A stretch of DNA of 64,000 nt, from contig NZ_CP079218.1 in NCBI RefSeq assembly GCF_019317285.1, positions 1,054,001-1,118,000 on the forward strand. Direction: 5' to 3'. The translations under genes and the position numbers were made by a program. The notes beneath the pieces were generated by a model, which saw only the letters and a list, made by a program, of their open reading frames with translations, had not been told where the DNA came from and ran no database searches. Shown in pieces: positions 1-10,180 of this stretch; position 1 is the stretch's first letter; each line of letters opens with the position of its first letter. The stretch comes from Pedobacter sp. D749. Lineage in GTDB: Bacteria > Bacteroidota > Bacteroidia > Sphingobacteriales > Sphingobacteriaceae.

Positions 1-181
1 TCGGAACAGAAAATCAAATTGATGGCGTTTAGTATGAATAGATAGCAGTTTCTATTTATCTATACATAACAGGGTTTAACTCGAAGCGGTAGCAGTTCCT
101 AATCACACGCCAGAACACCTAAAGTACGGGTATTGGAAAGGTTAGCCCTCACCATCCGTAAGGGCTTAAATCTAGTTTACC

Positions 182-820
182 TCACTCAAAAATTCCCTTC
201 CCATCAGCAACATAACTGTAAATCACCAGGTATTCAATTTCGTTCTTTTGAAAATGCCCGATCGGAATATCGCCTTTTTCAAAGTAGGCCGATTTACTTT
301 CGCATGGAATGCCGCAAAGAATGGTATTAGGTTCTGTTTGATGATAAACAACATCATTTCTAGTGCCTGCAATAGCCATTAATGCTGATAAATTTTTGCT
401 CGATCCTTTTTGGTTATACTTAGGATGGTGCGGGTGTTGATTGGCCGATACCCAGGAACCGGGCGCCATTGGTTTATAAAATTTGCCCAGTGGGATATCG
501 AACCTGCGTGGTAAAAAGCAAGAGGTTATTGTTCCATTAGCGGAGATGGTTCCAGTTTCTATAAAGAAATGGGTAATTCGAATCCAATGCCGGGTGAGCT
601 GATACACATATTCCCGAATGGAATTTTGCCCGTCCTCTAAAAATTCTGCCCAACCGGTGTAGCGTGGCAAAGTCATCATGATTTCAGAAACATTCCCATC
701 AATATGATGTAAGGTAGCCTTTACTGCGCAAATGGCAGGTAATACATTCATGTTGGCTGATTCAGCTGCAACCTGAGCAGGGAGCTGTGTGTTTTGATTT
801 TTACTTTTGTTAGTCTGCAT
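182..820 (-). CDS. Hypothetical protein of a local repeat family
   Basis: A 212-residue protein that I do not recognise. It has no signal peptide, no clear membrane segment and no catalytic motif I can name. The first 25 residues are rich in Asn, Gln and Ala; the rest looks like one globular domain, with a His-rich stretch near residues 127-134 (ANQHPHHPK). Similarity to two degraded copies at 8662-8766 and 26976-27267 shows it belongs to a repeated family. The start at 820 is supported because codons 1-5 form one arm of a conserved base-paired leader. It reads away from the operon at 1368. The function is unknown; coding status is likely because the frame is open while the other copies are broken. 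Confidence 0.6.
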   Translation of the reverse strand: MQTNKSKNQNTQLPAQVAAESANMNVLPAICAVKATLHHIDGNVSEIMMTLPRYTGWAEFLEDGQNSIREYVYQLTRHWIRITHFFIETGTISANGTITSCFLPRRFDIPLGKFYKPMAPGSWVSANQHPHHPKYNQKGSSKNLSALMAIAGTRNDVVYHQTEPNTILCGIPCESKSAYFEKGDIPIGHFQKNEIEYLVIYSYVADGKGIFE

Positions 821-2348
<1,528 letters not shown>

Positions 2349-2360
2349 AAACAAATCGCA

Positions 2361-3098
2361 ATGCAAAATATTAAAGGAAAAGTTGTAGCCATTACAGGTG
2401 CAAGCAGCGGAATGGGGAAAGCCATCGCCATAGAATTGGCAAAAAACGGTGCAAAGGTTGTTTTGGGTGCAAGACGAACAGAACAATTGCAAGAACTTGT
2501 TGAAGAAATAAAAGGTAAAGGTGGCGAAGCCACTTTTACTAAAATTGATGTGAAGAATAAAGCCGATCTAGTTCGGTTGGTTAATACAGCTGTTGAGCAA
2601 TACGGAAGATTAGATGTCATGGTAAACAACGCAGGTATCAGTCAGTTAAGTCGTATTGACGAATTGGATATTAACGGTTGGGAAGAAATGATTGATATTA
2701 ATCTTAAAGGCGTTTTGTATGGGATGGCGGCTGCAATTCCCTTATTCAAACAACAGGAATCGGGACATATCGTCAATATCATTTCAACTTCGGGAATAAA
2801 GATAGTGCCCATGCAAGGCGTTTATGCCGGAACTAAAAATGCCATTCGCACTATTGCAGAAGCGTTTCGTCAGGAGTCAGACGGAAACATACGCATTACA
2901 GGCATTTCGCCCGGATTTGTCAAAACAGATTTTGCGAACCACATCAAAAACGAAGAAATGAAAACAGCTGTTCAACAAGGAATGGAACAAATGGCAATAG
3001 ATCCCATAGCCATTGCTAACGCTGTAATTTATGCAATAAGTCAGCCTGATGATGTAGAAATTGGCGACATTGTGATTCGTCCGTCAAAACAAAATTGA
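2361..3098 (+). CDS. SDR family NAD(P)-dependent oxidoreductase
   Basis: A 245-residue classical short-chain dehydrogenase/reductase with a Rossmann fold. Visible motifs are the TGASSGMG nucleotide-binding loop (residues 12-19), NNAG (89-92), and the catalytic S142, Y155 and K159 (YAGTK). Basic residues after the second strand (GARRTEQ, 37-42) favour NADP(H). The length is typical and no signal peptide is present. It lies 12 bp after the aldo/keto reductase and directly before an AraC-type regulator, so all three are probably co-transcribed. The substrate is unknown. Confidence 0.9.
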   Translation: MQNIKGKVVAITGASSGMGKAIAIELAKNGAKVVLGARRTEQLQELVEEIKGKGGEATFTKIDVKNKADLVRLVNTAVEQYGRLDVMVNNAGISQLSRIDELDINGWEEMIDINLKGVLYGMAAAIPLFKQQESGHIVNIISTSGIKIVPMQGVYAGTKNAIRTIAEAFRQESDGNIRITGISPGFVKTDFANHIKNEEMKTAVQQGMEQMAIDPIAIANAVIYAISQPDDVEIGDIVIRPSKQN

Positions 3099-3115
3099 TT
3101 AAATTCGTAAATGAA

Positions 3116-4030
3116 ATGCAGCAACAATCAAACATCAATCAAATTAAAAGTATATCGCAACTCTTGCGGCTATTGGGATTTCCTGCACCATTGCATCCAT
3201 TAATTGCATTGGTTGATTACAATAATGTTTCGATTGACAGGTTTCCAAAAGGACAAAAAGTAAGTCTCGATTTTTACAAAATATCATTTAAACCTACTTT
3301 CAGCGGACAAATAAAATACGGGCAGGGCTATTACGATTTTGAAGAAGGTGGATTAGCATTTTTAAAGCCTAAACAAATTGTTATTTCACCCGAAGACCTG
3401 GAAAGCTATGAAGGGATTGCGCTGTATTTCCATCCGGACTTTATCCGAAATTATCCGCTAGGAAAAACAATCAATCAGTATGGCTTTTTCTCTTACGATG
3501 TTTCAGAAGCCTTATTTTTATCGGCAAAAGAAAAAGAAGTTATCGCCAATTTATTTGCTTCAATAGTCAACGAATTGGACAACAATATTGACCATTTTAG
3601 CCAGGATGTTTTGGTGTCGCAAATAGAATTGTTATTGAATTACAGCAATCGTTTTTACAACAGGCAATTTATTACGCGGAAAGCAATCAATCACGACATC
3701 ATCACTTCTCTGGATAATCTTTTAAACAAGTATTTCGAAGAAGAGAACAGTTTAAAAAACGGCTTGCCATCAGTTAAATATATCAGTACAGAATTAAAGC
3801 TGTCGCCACGCTATTTGAGTGACCTATTGAGTTCATTGACAGGGCTAAGCACACAACAATATATTCAGAATGCAATCATAGAGAAAGCGAAAGAAAAATT
3901 ATCAACTACAAATCTTTCCGTTTCGGAAATTGCTTATGAATTGGGCTTTGAACATTCACAATCGTTTCGCAAACTTTTCAAGACAAAGGCAAATGTTTCG
4001 CCTTTGGAGTTCAGACATTCATTTAATTAA
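3116..4030 (+). CDS. AraC family transcriptional regulator
   Basis: About 304 residues. The N-terminal two thirds form a cupin-like sensor region, and the last 100 residues form the double helix-turn-helix of the AraC family (LSPRYLSDLLSSLTG, then SEIAYELGFEHSQSFRKLFK with the final P-LEFR motif). The open frame can be extended to a TTG at 3095 that overlaps the SDR stop, but the ATG at 3116 is the more ordinary start. Being last in the operon with the aldo/keto reductase and SDR genes, it probably controls them (inference). Its C-terminus closely resembles the AraC tail in the fused remnant at 58908-59072. Confidence 0.88.
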   Translation: MQQQSNINQIKSISQLLRLLGFPAPLHPLIALVDYNNVSIDRFPKGQKVSLDFYKISFKPTFSGQIKYGQGYYDFEEGGLAFLKPKQIVISPEDLESYEGIALYFHPDFIRNYPLGKTINQYGFFSYDVSEALFLSAKEKEVIANLFASIVNELDNNIDHFSQDVLVSQIELLLNYSNRFYNRQFITRKAINHDIITSLDNLLNKYFEEENSLKNGLPSVKYISTELKLSPRYLSDLLSSLTGLSTQQYIQNAIIEKAKEKLSTTNLSVSEIAYELGFEHSQSFRKLFKTKANVSPLEFRHSFN

Positions 4031-4262
4031 AGACGGAAGAAAGCGAATAATAAAGCCAATGCCACTAACATTGGTTTGACAATATTGGGGTGGATTGCTT
4101 CTACAAAACATTTGTGCAAGATTTAACATCAGGTATTCTATTGAAGTTTATTCTTCGATTTCCGCCAAAACGCCAAGCTCAGAAAGGTTAAGATAGCACC
4201 AATCACCTCTGACAAAGCTCAGCATCAAAAACCGCTGATAAAGCAGTTAATTGGCAAATTGA
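4031..4262. other. Intergenic region between convergent genes
   Basis: A 232-bp gap between an AraC gene and a convergent secreted-protein gene. I see no clear terminator hairpin with a T-tract and no readable gene remnant. Confidence 0.3.
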
Positions 4263-4988
4263 TTATTCTACATCTGTATAAGCATACCCTCCTATAAAGA
4301 TCAGTGCATTATCTGGCCTGATAGGCCCACCTTTTGCACCCAATGCAAATGAGGTTTTAACGACTGTACCATTGTTATAGGTGAATTCGATTGAATGGCC
4401 GGATATCCGGTACGTACCGCCAGTTGCAGATTTCTTCCAGGCCGCAGCATTTCCGGTTGACATACCCGCGTTTAGTCCTTCGTTAAAATGGGTGGCATCC
4501 AAAAAAGTGATTTTTTTAATCGATAAAGCACTCAGGCCGTTACCATAATCGCCACCGCTTACTTTTTCGTATGCAGGCTTCAGTTTAACGGCACCTGTAT
4601 ATGCATAGGCCGGGAACCAGTTACCCTCACCAAGTTTATAGTCATTTGCCTCCCCTTTGCTGTTGGTGAGTACAAACTTCTGGCCTTGTTTCTTCCAGGT
4701 ACCCCAGGCTTTAGGATGCTTAGTTTTATCGGTAGCGATATTCAATGTTTCCAGCGTTTGAGCACCTGCCTCCCAATAATCGCCATTTTTAAACAGTACA
4801 ACCGGCTCAAAGGTAATAGCCGCAGGATAGCCACTTATTGCCCGGAAATACCAGCCCTCGACAGCCGGAGCCCCCGCTGTTAAACGCAAAGATTTGCCAG
4901 GTTTGTTAAAAGCTGTGGCATCGGCATTGAAAAAGCAAAATACCATTAAAGCGATAGCCAGGCCATTTAGATAGGTTCTTAATTTCAT
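4263..4988 (-). CDS. Secreted hypothetical protein
   Basis: I choose the ATG at 4988 (241 residues) over the more distant one at 5081, because it places a signal peptide at the N-terminus: MKLR, then a hydrophobic stretch NGLAIALMVFCFF ending in ADA. The mature part is rich in Gly, aromatic residues and alternating beta-type segments (WYFRAISGYP, GTWKKQGQKF, TYRISGHSIEFTY), which suggests a periplasmic or surface beta-sandwich or beta-barrel like small lipocalin-type proteins. I do not recognise the family and see no catalytic motif. It sits alone, reading the same way as the SnoaL-like gene upstream (gap about 150 bp). Confidence 0.65.
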   Translation of the reverse strand: MKLRTYLNGLAIALMVFCFFNADATAFNKPGKSLRLTAGAPAVEGWYFRAISGYPAAITFEPVVLFKNGDYWEAGAQTLETLNIATDKTKHPKAWGTWKKQGQKFVLTNSKGEANDYKLGEGNWFPAYAYTGAVKLKPAYEKVSGGDYGNGLSALSIKKITFLDATHFNEGLNAGMSTGNAAAWKKSATGGTYRISGHSIEFTYNNGTVVKTSFALGAKGGPIRPDNALIFIGGYAYTDVE

Positions 4989-5134
4989 AATTACAGATTT
5001 ATGTGAATTTCGTTTCTTAAATAACACATGGCTGATGTTTAAAGTTTGCGCTGATATGCGGGATACATCAATCGTTCGCAACTACCGGGCATATGCAGTT
5101 CAATTATCCACATGCAATGAAGACTTTATTAATG

Positions 5135-5539
5135 TTAGTCAATAGCGATACCTTTAATATCCCTGATTACCGGCACCATATTCAAAGCTTCACGGATTAA
5201 TTTAATTTTACCATTTTCAGCTACAATACGGCCCATGTAATGTTGGGCATAATCTTTACTATTTGATGCAATAGTAGCCGTTGCCTCATATTCTCCAAAC
5301 GCCTGATCTGGTGTATCAATGTGGATTTGAATATTTTTGAATTTGAATCCAGGAAATGTTTTTGGTAGGTTAGCCAGAAAATTGTACAGCACTTCCCGTC
5401 CTTCCCATCGGGCCGGTATTCCAAGGCTTGCCAGGTATGGTAGCTCAAATACAGCATCGTCAGCAAACAGTTCGATCTGAACATCAGGGTTTCCTACATT
5501 TTCCAAATAGTCAAGCAATAATTCTTTTGCAGTTTTCAT
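5135..5539 (-). CDS. SnoaL-like / NTF2-fold protein
   Basis: A 134-residue cytoplasmic protein of the NTF2-like superfamily, SnoaL-type. The evidence is the N-terminal helix (AKELLLDYLENVG), the segment 'IELFADDAVFELPY' typical of this cone-shaped fold, the GREVLYNFLANL helix and a C-terminal beta-hairpin (GKIKLIREALNMVP). Such proteins are often ketosteroid-isomerase-like or polyketide-cyclase-like enzymes, but many are of unknown function and no substrate is implied here. It is divergent from the Crp/Fnr-type regulator at 5796, which could control it (inference). Confidence 0.75.
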   Translation of the reverse strand: MKTAKELLLDYLENVGNPDVQIELFADDAVFELPYLASLGIPARWEGREVLYNFLANLPKTFPGFKFKNIQIHIDTPDQAFGEYEATATIASNSKDYAQHYMGRIVAENGKIKLIREALNMVPVIRDIKGIAID

Positions 5540-5795
5540 ATCTTTAATTTTAAGTTTTTATATTGTTTTAACACTACAAAAATCGCATGTTCTAACGGTC
5601 AATTCATTGACATTTCGTAAGAAATATTGTTGATCTATATCAATTTCTGGCCGGACTGACTGCAATAATTAAGGCTTGTTTGCAAAAGCCATTAACAATC
5701 TATTCTTGCCAGCGAAGCCAACAGTTGTCAGAATCCTTTTACAAAAAAGATTTATTCATTATCTTAGAGCATTATAACTGCAACATCAGACAAAG

Positions 5796-6374
5796 GTGAT
5801 CGAGACTTTTAAAACATATTTGCAAGGAAAAGGAAATTATACAGCAGAGGAGCTGGAAAAGGTGGCTGAAGCTGCAGTTTTAAAGAGCGTCAGGAAAAGA
5901 CAGTATCTTACCCAGGAAGGTGATGTGGCCAAGAACCATGCCTTTGTTACCAAAGGATGTTTACGTACCTATTCGGTCGATGAAAAAGGGGTTGAGCACA
6001 TCCTGAATTTCGCTATAGAGAATTATTGGATCGGTGATCGGGAAAGCATTCTCACAGGTCAACCTTCCATTTATAACATAGATGCGATCGAAGATTCAGA
6101 GGTGGCTCTGATCAGCAGGGAAAAATTTGACCACCTGTGTTCAGAGGTGCCTGCATTTAATAATATGATCAATTCCATACTGCAAAAAAGTTTTCTCGTA
6201 GCCCAAGACAGGATCCATACCTTCATCAGCCTCACCGCTGAAGACAAATACTTGAGATTTCTGGAAAAATTTCCCCATCTGAATATGCGGGTTCCGCAAA
6301 GCATGATCGCTTCATATCTGGGAATTACCGCAGAAACGTTAAGCAGAGTCAGGAAACAGATCGTTAGGCGCTAA
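5796..6374 (+). CDS. Crp/Fnr family transcriptional regulator
   Basis: A 192-residue regulator with an N-terminal cyclic-nucleotide-binding-like beta roll (residues 20-115, with LTQEGDVAKNHAFVTKGCLR and an acidic-residue-rich strand) and a short C-terminal helix-turn-helix (PQSMIASYLGITAETLSRVRKQI). This is the common Bacteroidota variant with an abbreviated DNA-binding domain. The start is a GTG; no in-frame ATG lies nearby that would keep the first helix. The ligand is unknown: the cAMP-contacting Arg-Ser pair is not evident. Transcribed divergently from the SnoaL-like gene, 256 bp away. Confidence 0.85.
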   Translation: MIETFKTYLQGKGNYTAEELEKVAEAAVLKSVRKRQYLTQEGDVAKNHAFVTKGCLRTYSVDEKGVEHILNFAIENYWIGDRESILTGQPSIYNIDAIEDSEVALISREKFDHLCSEVPAFNNMINSILQKSFLVAQDRIHTFISLTAEDKYLRFLEKFPHLNMRVPQSMIASYLGITAETLSRVRKQIVRR

Positions 6375-6584
6375 CTAACTGATTTGGAGCCTCAATTTTG
6401 TTCAACGGAAAAGGCCCTCTTGACGGATCGTAGAGATACCAAGACTGTCGGTGAAGAATTTATTGTCACTTGCTTTTGAACAATGAAATAGTAGTTGGTC
6501 TTTACCAGCCCAAAAAAACTTGTTGAACCATTCTGGGATACGACAGCTTCCTTGCCTGAAGGACTGTTTGTGCCTTCTCAAATT

Positions 6585-7385
6585 TCAGGAAATACTGGAG
6601 GGATTGACTCCAAAACGCTTCTTGAATACAAATGAGAAATGGGACAGGTCTTCAAAGCCCACTTCCGCATAGACATCGGTAGTTTTAAACTTTTCCTCTT
6701 TCAACAAGTAATAAGCTTCGTCTAACCTTTTCTGCTGCAACCATTTTGCCGGTGTCATTGAAAACTCCCCTGAAAAATCGCGTTTGAAGGTCGAAATGCT
6801 ACGGCCGGTAAGGTAAGCAAACCTCGCCAGGCTCAAATTAAAGCGGAAACTCCGCTCCATGAATGCCTTGAGGTTGATCTTTCCGGGAGTTTGAAAATTG
6901 AAAAGTATATCCTTTAATTCAGGTTGCACTTTAAGCAGAACGATCAAAGCTTCTTTCAGCTTTATTTTCATCAGGTCATTGTTACCCTCAGTGAAATAAG
7001 GAAGGGATTGCTGCAGTGAATCCACGAAATTCTGAAGAAGCGGATGCTTTTTAAGTTGGAACGAGGGTGGAACATATGATGTTGTTTCAGCGATCAGATG
7101 GTGCTCATCGGCAAACTCACGCAGGGTTTCTTCGTCAAACTGTAGTGAAAGTGATTTAAAAGGATCACTTTCACCAGGTTGTTTTACAAATTTGGCCAAC
7201 CTGTTGCGAACATTAAAACGAAAGTCGCCTGGCTGAAAGATCACTTTCTCGTGTCCGTCCTGAACAGTCAGGCTTCCGGCGATCTGGTAAGCAAAAGCGT
7301 GCCGGTTGACGATATCCTCGCCATTTACAGATTTCTTGTAATAACAGGAGATCAGTATTTGAGGATGTTCATTCGCAGGTATCAT
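6585..7385 (-). CDS. AraC family transcriptional regulator
   Basis: A 266-residue regulator: an N-terminal cupin-like region (about 1-150, with QPGDFRFNVRNRLAKF) followed by the two helix-turn-helix units of the AraC family (FNLSLARFAYLTGRSISTFKRDF, then TTDVYAEVGFEDLSHFSFVFKKRFGVNPSS). It lies 49 bp downstream of the NAD-dependent epimerase/reductase gene on the same strand, so the two are likely co-transcribed and this protein may regulate that enzyme (inference). The inducer is unknown. Confidence 0.87.
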   Translation of the reverse strand: MIPANEHPQILISCYYKKSVNGEDIVNRHAFAYQIAGSLTVQDGHEKVIFQPGDFRFNVRNRLAKFVKQPGESDPFKSLSLQFDEETLREFADEHHLIAETTSYVPPSFQLKKHPLLQNFVDSLQQSLPYFTEGNNDLMKIKLKEALIVLLKVQPELKDILFNFQTPGKINLKAFMERSFRFNLSLARFAYLTGRSISTFKRDFSGEFSMTPAKWLQQKRLDEAYYLLKEEKFKTTDVYAEVGFEDLSHFSFVFKKRFGVNPSSIS

Positions 7386-7434
7386 ATCATCAAATTTCGC
7401 AAATCAAATGTTAAAAGCCAATAATAACGCGAAC

Positions 7435-8469
7435 TTATACGATCTTAAAATTGACCAGGCTTTCTGCCGTTTCTCTAATGGTCGCTTCCTTGGGCCGCGG
7501 GCTCCAGTTCAGGACAGATTTGGCCTTTGCATTTGACAGCGTTTTCACCACACCCAACTGTGGAACAATGGGTTTCAATTCCGGCTTGAACCATGAACTA
7601 ACCTTTACAAGCCAGTTCGGCAGAATTTTAGACGGCACTTTATCAACAGGTAAATTACTGTCTGCCTTTAAAACTTTTGCAATTCCCGGAAATGAAATCA
7701 TCCCGTCTGATGTTGCCAGGAACCGCTGGCCGTTCGCCGCCGGATTTTTCATTGCTTTGATATGGATATCGGCTACATCACGAACATCCACGATACCGAA
7801 CGATAGTTGTGGTGTTCCGGGCATCTTTCCTGAAAGTAACTGTACAATCATGCCGATTGAACTGCTAAATTTTTTTCCTAAAACTGGTCCGAATATCCCG
7901 ACGGGATTGATGACAACCAATTCCATAGCACCAGCATTTTTCTCCATAAAATCCCAGGCTGCACGTTCTGCGATCGTCTTGGATTTGATGTAAGCCGGTA
8001 ACTTTACATTGGGGTCCGTCCAGTCGGTCTCTGTAAAAACATGGTTCTTAGGGTTAATGGTATAGCCTATAGCTGCGAAGGATGACGTTAAGACCACACG
8101 TTTTACCTTTGCAGCCTGCGCTGTGCGCAAAATCCTTATAGCCCCATCCCGTGCGGGTATAATGATCTCATTCTCGTTTTTAGGCTCTCCTGCCGGGAAA
8201 GGGGATGCCACATGAAGAACATAATCACATCCTTCAACAGCCTTGTCCCAATTTTCATCGCTCGTGAGGTTAGCCGCAATAAAGGTCAGGTTTTGCATAT
8301 TATTAGCCTCACCGGCTAAAAGTGTTTCTTTTAATGAATCTATTTTATCTAATGACCGGATCGTCGTTCTGACCGTATATCCTTCCTTTAGTAACTGTAT
8401 AATGCAGTAACTACCGACGAAGCCAGATCCTCCGGTAACCAACACGGTTTCTTTTTTTGATCGTTCCAT
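7435..8469 (-). CDS. NAD(P)-dependent epimerase/dehydratase, DFR-like
   Basis: A 344-residue extended short-chain dehydrogenase of the dihydroflavonol-4-reductase-like group. The nucleotide-binding motif is VTGGSGFVG (residues 11-19), an Arg-rich turn follows (TTIRS, 35-39, favouring NADPH), and the catalytic pair is Y160 and K164 (YIKSK) with a Ser-rich strand LTSS at 127-130. These enzymes reduce aldehydes or ketones, or epimerise nucleotide sugars; the DFR-like sequence favours carbonyl reduction. An AraC regulator follows 49 bp downstream on the same strand. Confidence 0.87.
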   Translation of the reverse strand: MERSKKETVLVTGGSGFVGSYCIIQLLKEGYTVRTTIRSLDKIDSLKETLLAGEANNMQNLTFIAANLTSDENWDKAVEGCDYVLHVASPFPAGEPKNENEIIIPARDGAIRILRTAQAAKVKRVVLTSSFAAIGYTINPKNHVFTETDWTDPNVKLPAYIKSKTIAERAAWDFMEKNAGAMELVVINPVGIFGPVLGKKFSSSIGMIVQLLSGKMPGTPQLSFGIVDVRDVADIHIKAMKNPAANGQRFLATSDGMISFPGIAKVLKADSNLPVDKVPSKILPNWLVKVSSWFKPELKPIVPQLGVVKTLSNAKAKSVLNWSPRPKEATIRETAESLVNFKIV

Positions 8470-8953
8470 TGCTTTTGTAAATTAATTAAGCAAATCTCCG
8501 GCTAATTTATCTATTGTACTTTGTTGTGGTGTTCAATTTTTATTTGTTGTAGCGTTCATATTAGACATTGTGCTTGGCGAACCGATGAGTTTCAACAGAT
8601 TTGATCATCTTTTTATTCCTATCTGCATTTCTGATTGATATATATCAATGCTCCTTCTTATCAAACAACATCATTTCTGTTGTTTGCAATAGCGATTAAT
8701 GCAATTTTTGCCCGATCCTTTTTGAGTATATTTTGGATGGTGCGGGTGCTGATTGGCAGTTACCCGGTCCACAGAACGTTGCTGAAAAAGAAAAAATTAA
8801 CTTATATTAACAGCAAACTTAATGATGAGTGCATTCGCAAAAGCTAAGCCTTACATTGCAAATGCCGGCTAAATTTCAATTCCCGTAAATGGGCAGATTA
8901 TTGGTGTTTAACCTTAATAGAACAAAACAGGCCAAAATAAATAGCTTCTTTTA
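8470..8953. other. Intergenic stretch holding a repeat-family A fragment
   Basis: A 484-bp gap between divergent genes. The fragment at 8662-8766 is the only recognisable item. The remainder is AT-rich, and I cannot assign a promoter with confidence. Confidence 0.45.
8662..8766 (-). pseudogene. Repeat family A, copy 3 (internal fragment)
   Basis: This stretch matches about 350-460 of copy 1, the middle of the gene at 182-820, on the same strand: AACAACATCATTTCT, then TGCAATAG, CCGATCCTTTTT and GGATGGTGCGGGTG are shared. It lacks both ends of the gene and the leader, and it carries indels, so it cannot be functional. It has also gained a small perfect hairpin (AAACAACA with TGTTGTTT) not present in copy 1. 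Confidence 0.6.
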
Positions 8954-9391
8954 ATGAAAATAAAATTTAAACGGGTATTACTAATAGCAGTGCTTACCAC
9001 ATTAGTGGCTTTAATTGCTTCTTTTGTGGCATTGCCAAATAATTCGGGATATGCAGGGTTGTTTTTCATTGCTTCAAGCCCAATATTTATTTGTGTTTTT
9101 ATTATTTGGACCTATGTTTTATTAGCTGCTATTAGCAGAAATGAAATTTTCAGAAAATTAATTGTTATTATTCTGATAACTATAGTGTTTGAGTATTTAG
9201 TAGCTGTGCTTACTATGGTTACAATTAGTAGCGACAGTCGCGATTATAGTCTAAACGTTTTTCTATCTGATTGCGCCAGTCTTTTTTTTGACAAAGAAAT
9301 ACTTTTTTGTACGGTGACGATCGCTACGGTGTACGCTTTATTATTAAAGTATATGGCTATTCCATCAAAAGATCGTTCTTACGATAAATAA
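8954..9391 (+). CDS. Small multi-pass membrane protein
   Basis: A 145-residue hydrophobic protein with about four predicted membrane helices (residues about 8-28, 32-58, 71-95 and 112-133), a basic N-terminus (MKIKFKR) and a short basic C-terminal tail. I do not recognise the family. It stands alone, 150 bp before the sigma factor gene and on the same strand, without evidence that it belongs to that operon. AT-rich, with ordinary codon use for the window. Confidence 0.6.
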   Translation: MKIKFKRVLLIAVLTTLVALIASFVALPNNSGYAGLFFIASSPIFICVFIIWTYVLLAAISRNEIFRKLIVIILITIVFEYLVAVLTMVTISSDSRDYSLNVFLSDCASLFFDKEILFCTVTIATVYALLLKYMAIPSKDRSYDK

Positions 9392-9541
9392 GACAAGCTT
9401 TTTTTGGCGATATATTCATTTCGTAAATTCATTGTTTTTAACTAATTATGTGATTCAATAAATGCTTTATTTGCTTTACTGAATATTTTTCCCTTACCCT
9501 ATGCTGAGTTCACTATCAAAGCGCATTTTTGATTTTAATTA

Positions 9542-10102
9542 ATGGAAGGAGAAGATAGTAAAACACTCAATATCGACGAATTCGAGACGATGTTTCGCAG
9601 AAACCATCAATTTCTGTGTGCTGTGGCTATGCAATATGTTCATGATCAGTTTGCAGCGGAAGATATGGTGCAGGACTTTTTCATTGACTTCTGGCAGAGG
9701 CGCCATACCATTCAACTGACCACAAGTTTTGAAGCTTACGCACGCAGGGCAGTAAAATATAAATGTATTGACTTTCTGCGTAAAAGTGCCGTTACTGAAA
9801 AGAGGAATTCTATGCTGGCTGCCTTGGAAGAGGAACAAGAACATCATGATGAGCAGGAATATAACGAAATCAGACATCAGCGCTATATTAAAATTGTAGA
9901 ATTGATTCAAAAATTGCCAGAAAACAGGCAAAATATCTTTATTATGCATGCGGTTGATAAAATGAGCTATGCAGAAATCGCTAAAAAGCAAAATATTTCA
10001 ATCAATACAGTAAAAACACAGTTAAGTAGGGCTTATTCAGCGCTTCGTAATCATGCAATTCTTGTTCTTGTTGCCTTTTCTTCATTATCAGGGCGTTTTT
10101 AA
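9542..10102 (+). CDS. ECF-type RNA polymerase sigma factor
   Basis: A 186-residue sigma-70 family factor of the extracytoplasmic-function group common in Bacteroidota. Region 2 is at residues 12-85 (YVHDQFAAEDMVQDFFIDFWQRR, core-binding and -10 recognition), and region 4 at about 118-170 (YAEIAKKQNISINTVKTQLSRAYSAL, the helix-turn-helix). It is followed 78 bp later by a FecR-type anti-sigma gene and then SusC/SusD genes, so it most likely directs transcription of that uptake locus when the receptor signals occupancy. Confidence 0.92.
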   Translation: MEGEDSKTLNIDEFETMFRRNHQFLCAVAMQYVHDQFAAEDMVQDFFIDFWQRRHTIQLTTSFEAYARRAVKYKCIDFLRKSAVTEKRNSMLAALEEEQEHHDEQEYNEIRHQRYIKIVELIQKLPENRQNIFIMHAVDKMSYAEIAKKQNISINTVKTQLSRAYSALRNHAILVLVAFSSLSGRF

Positions 10103-10180
10103 ATTTATTCTGAAAAAAAAGTAACTATTTTATCATTTTGCTGTCACCCATTTTCGATATAGCTACGACAGTGTATTGAT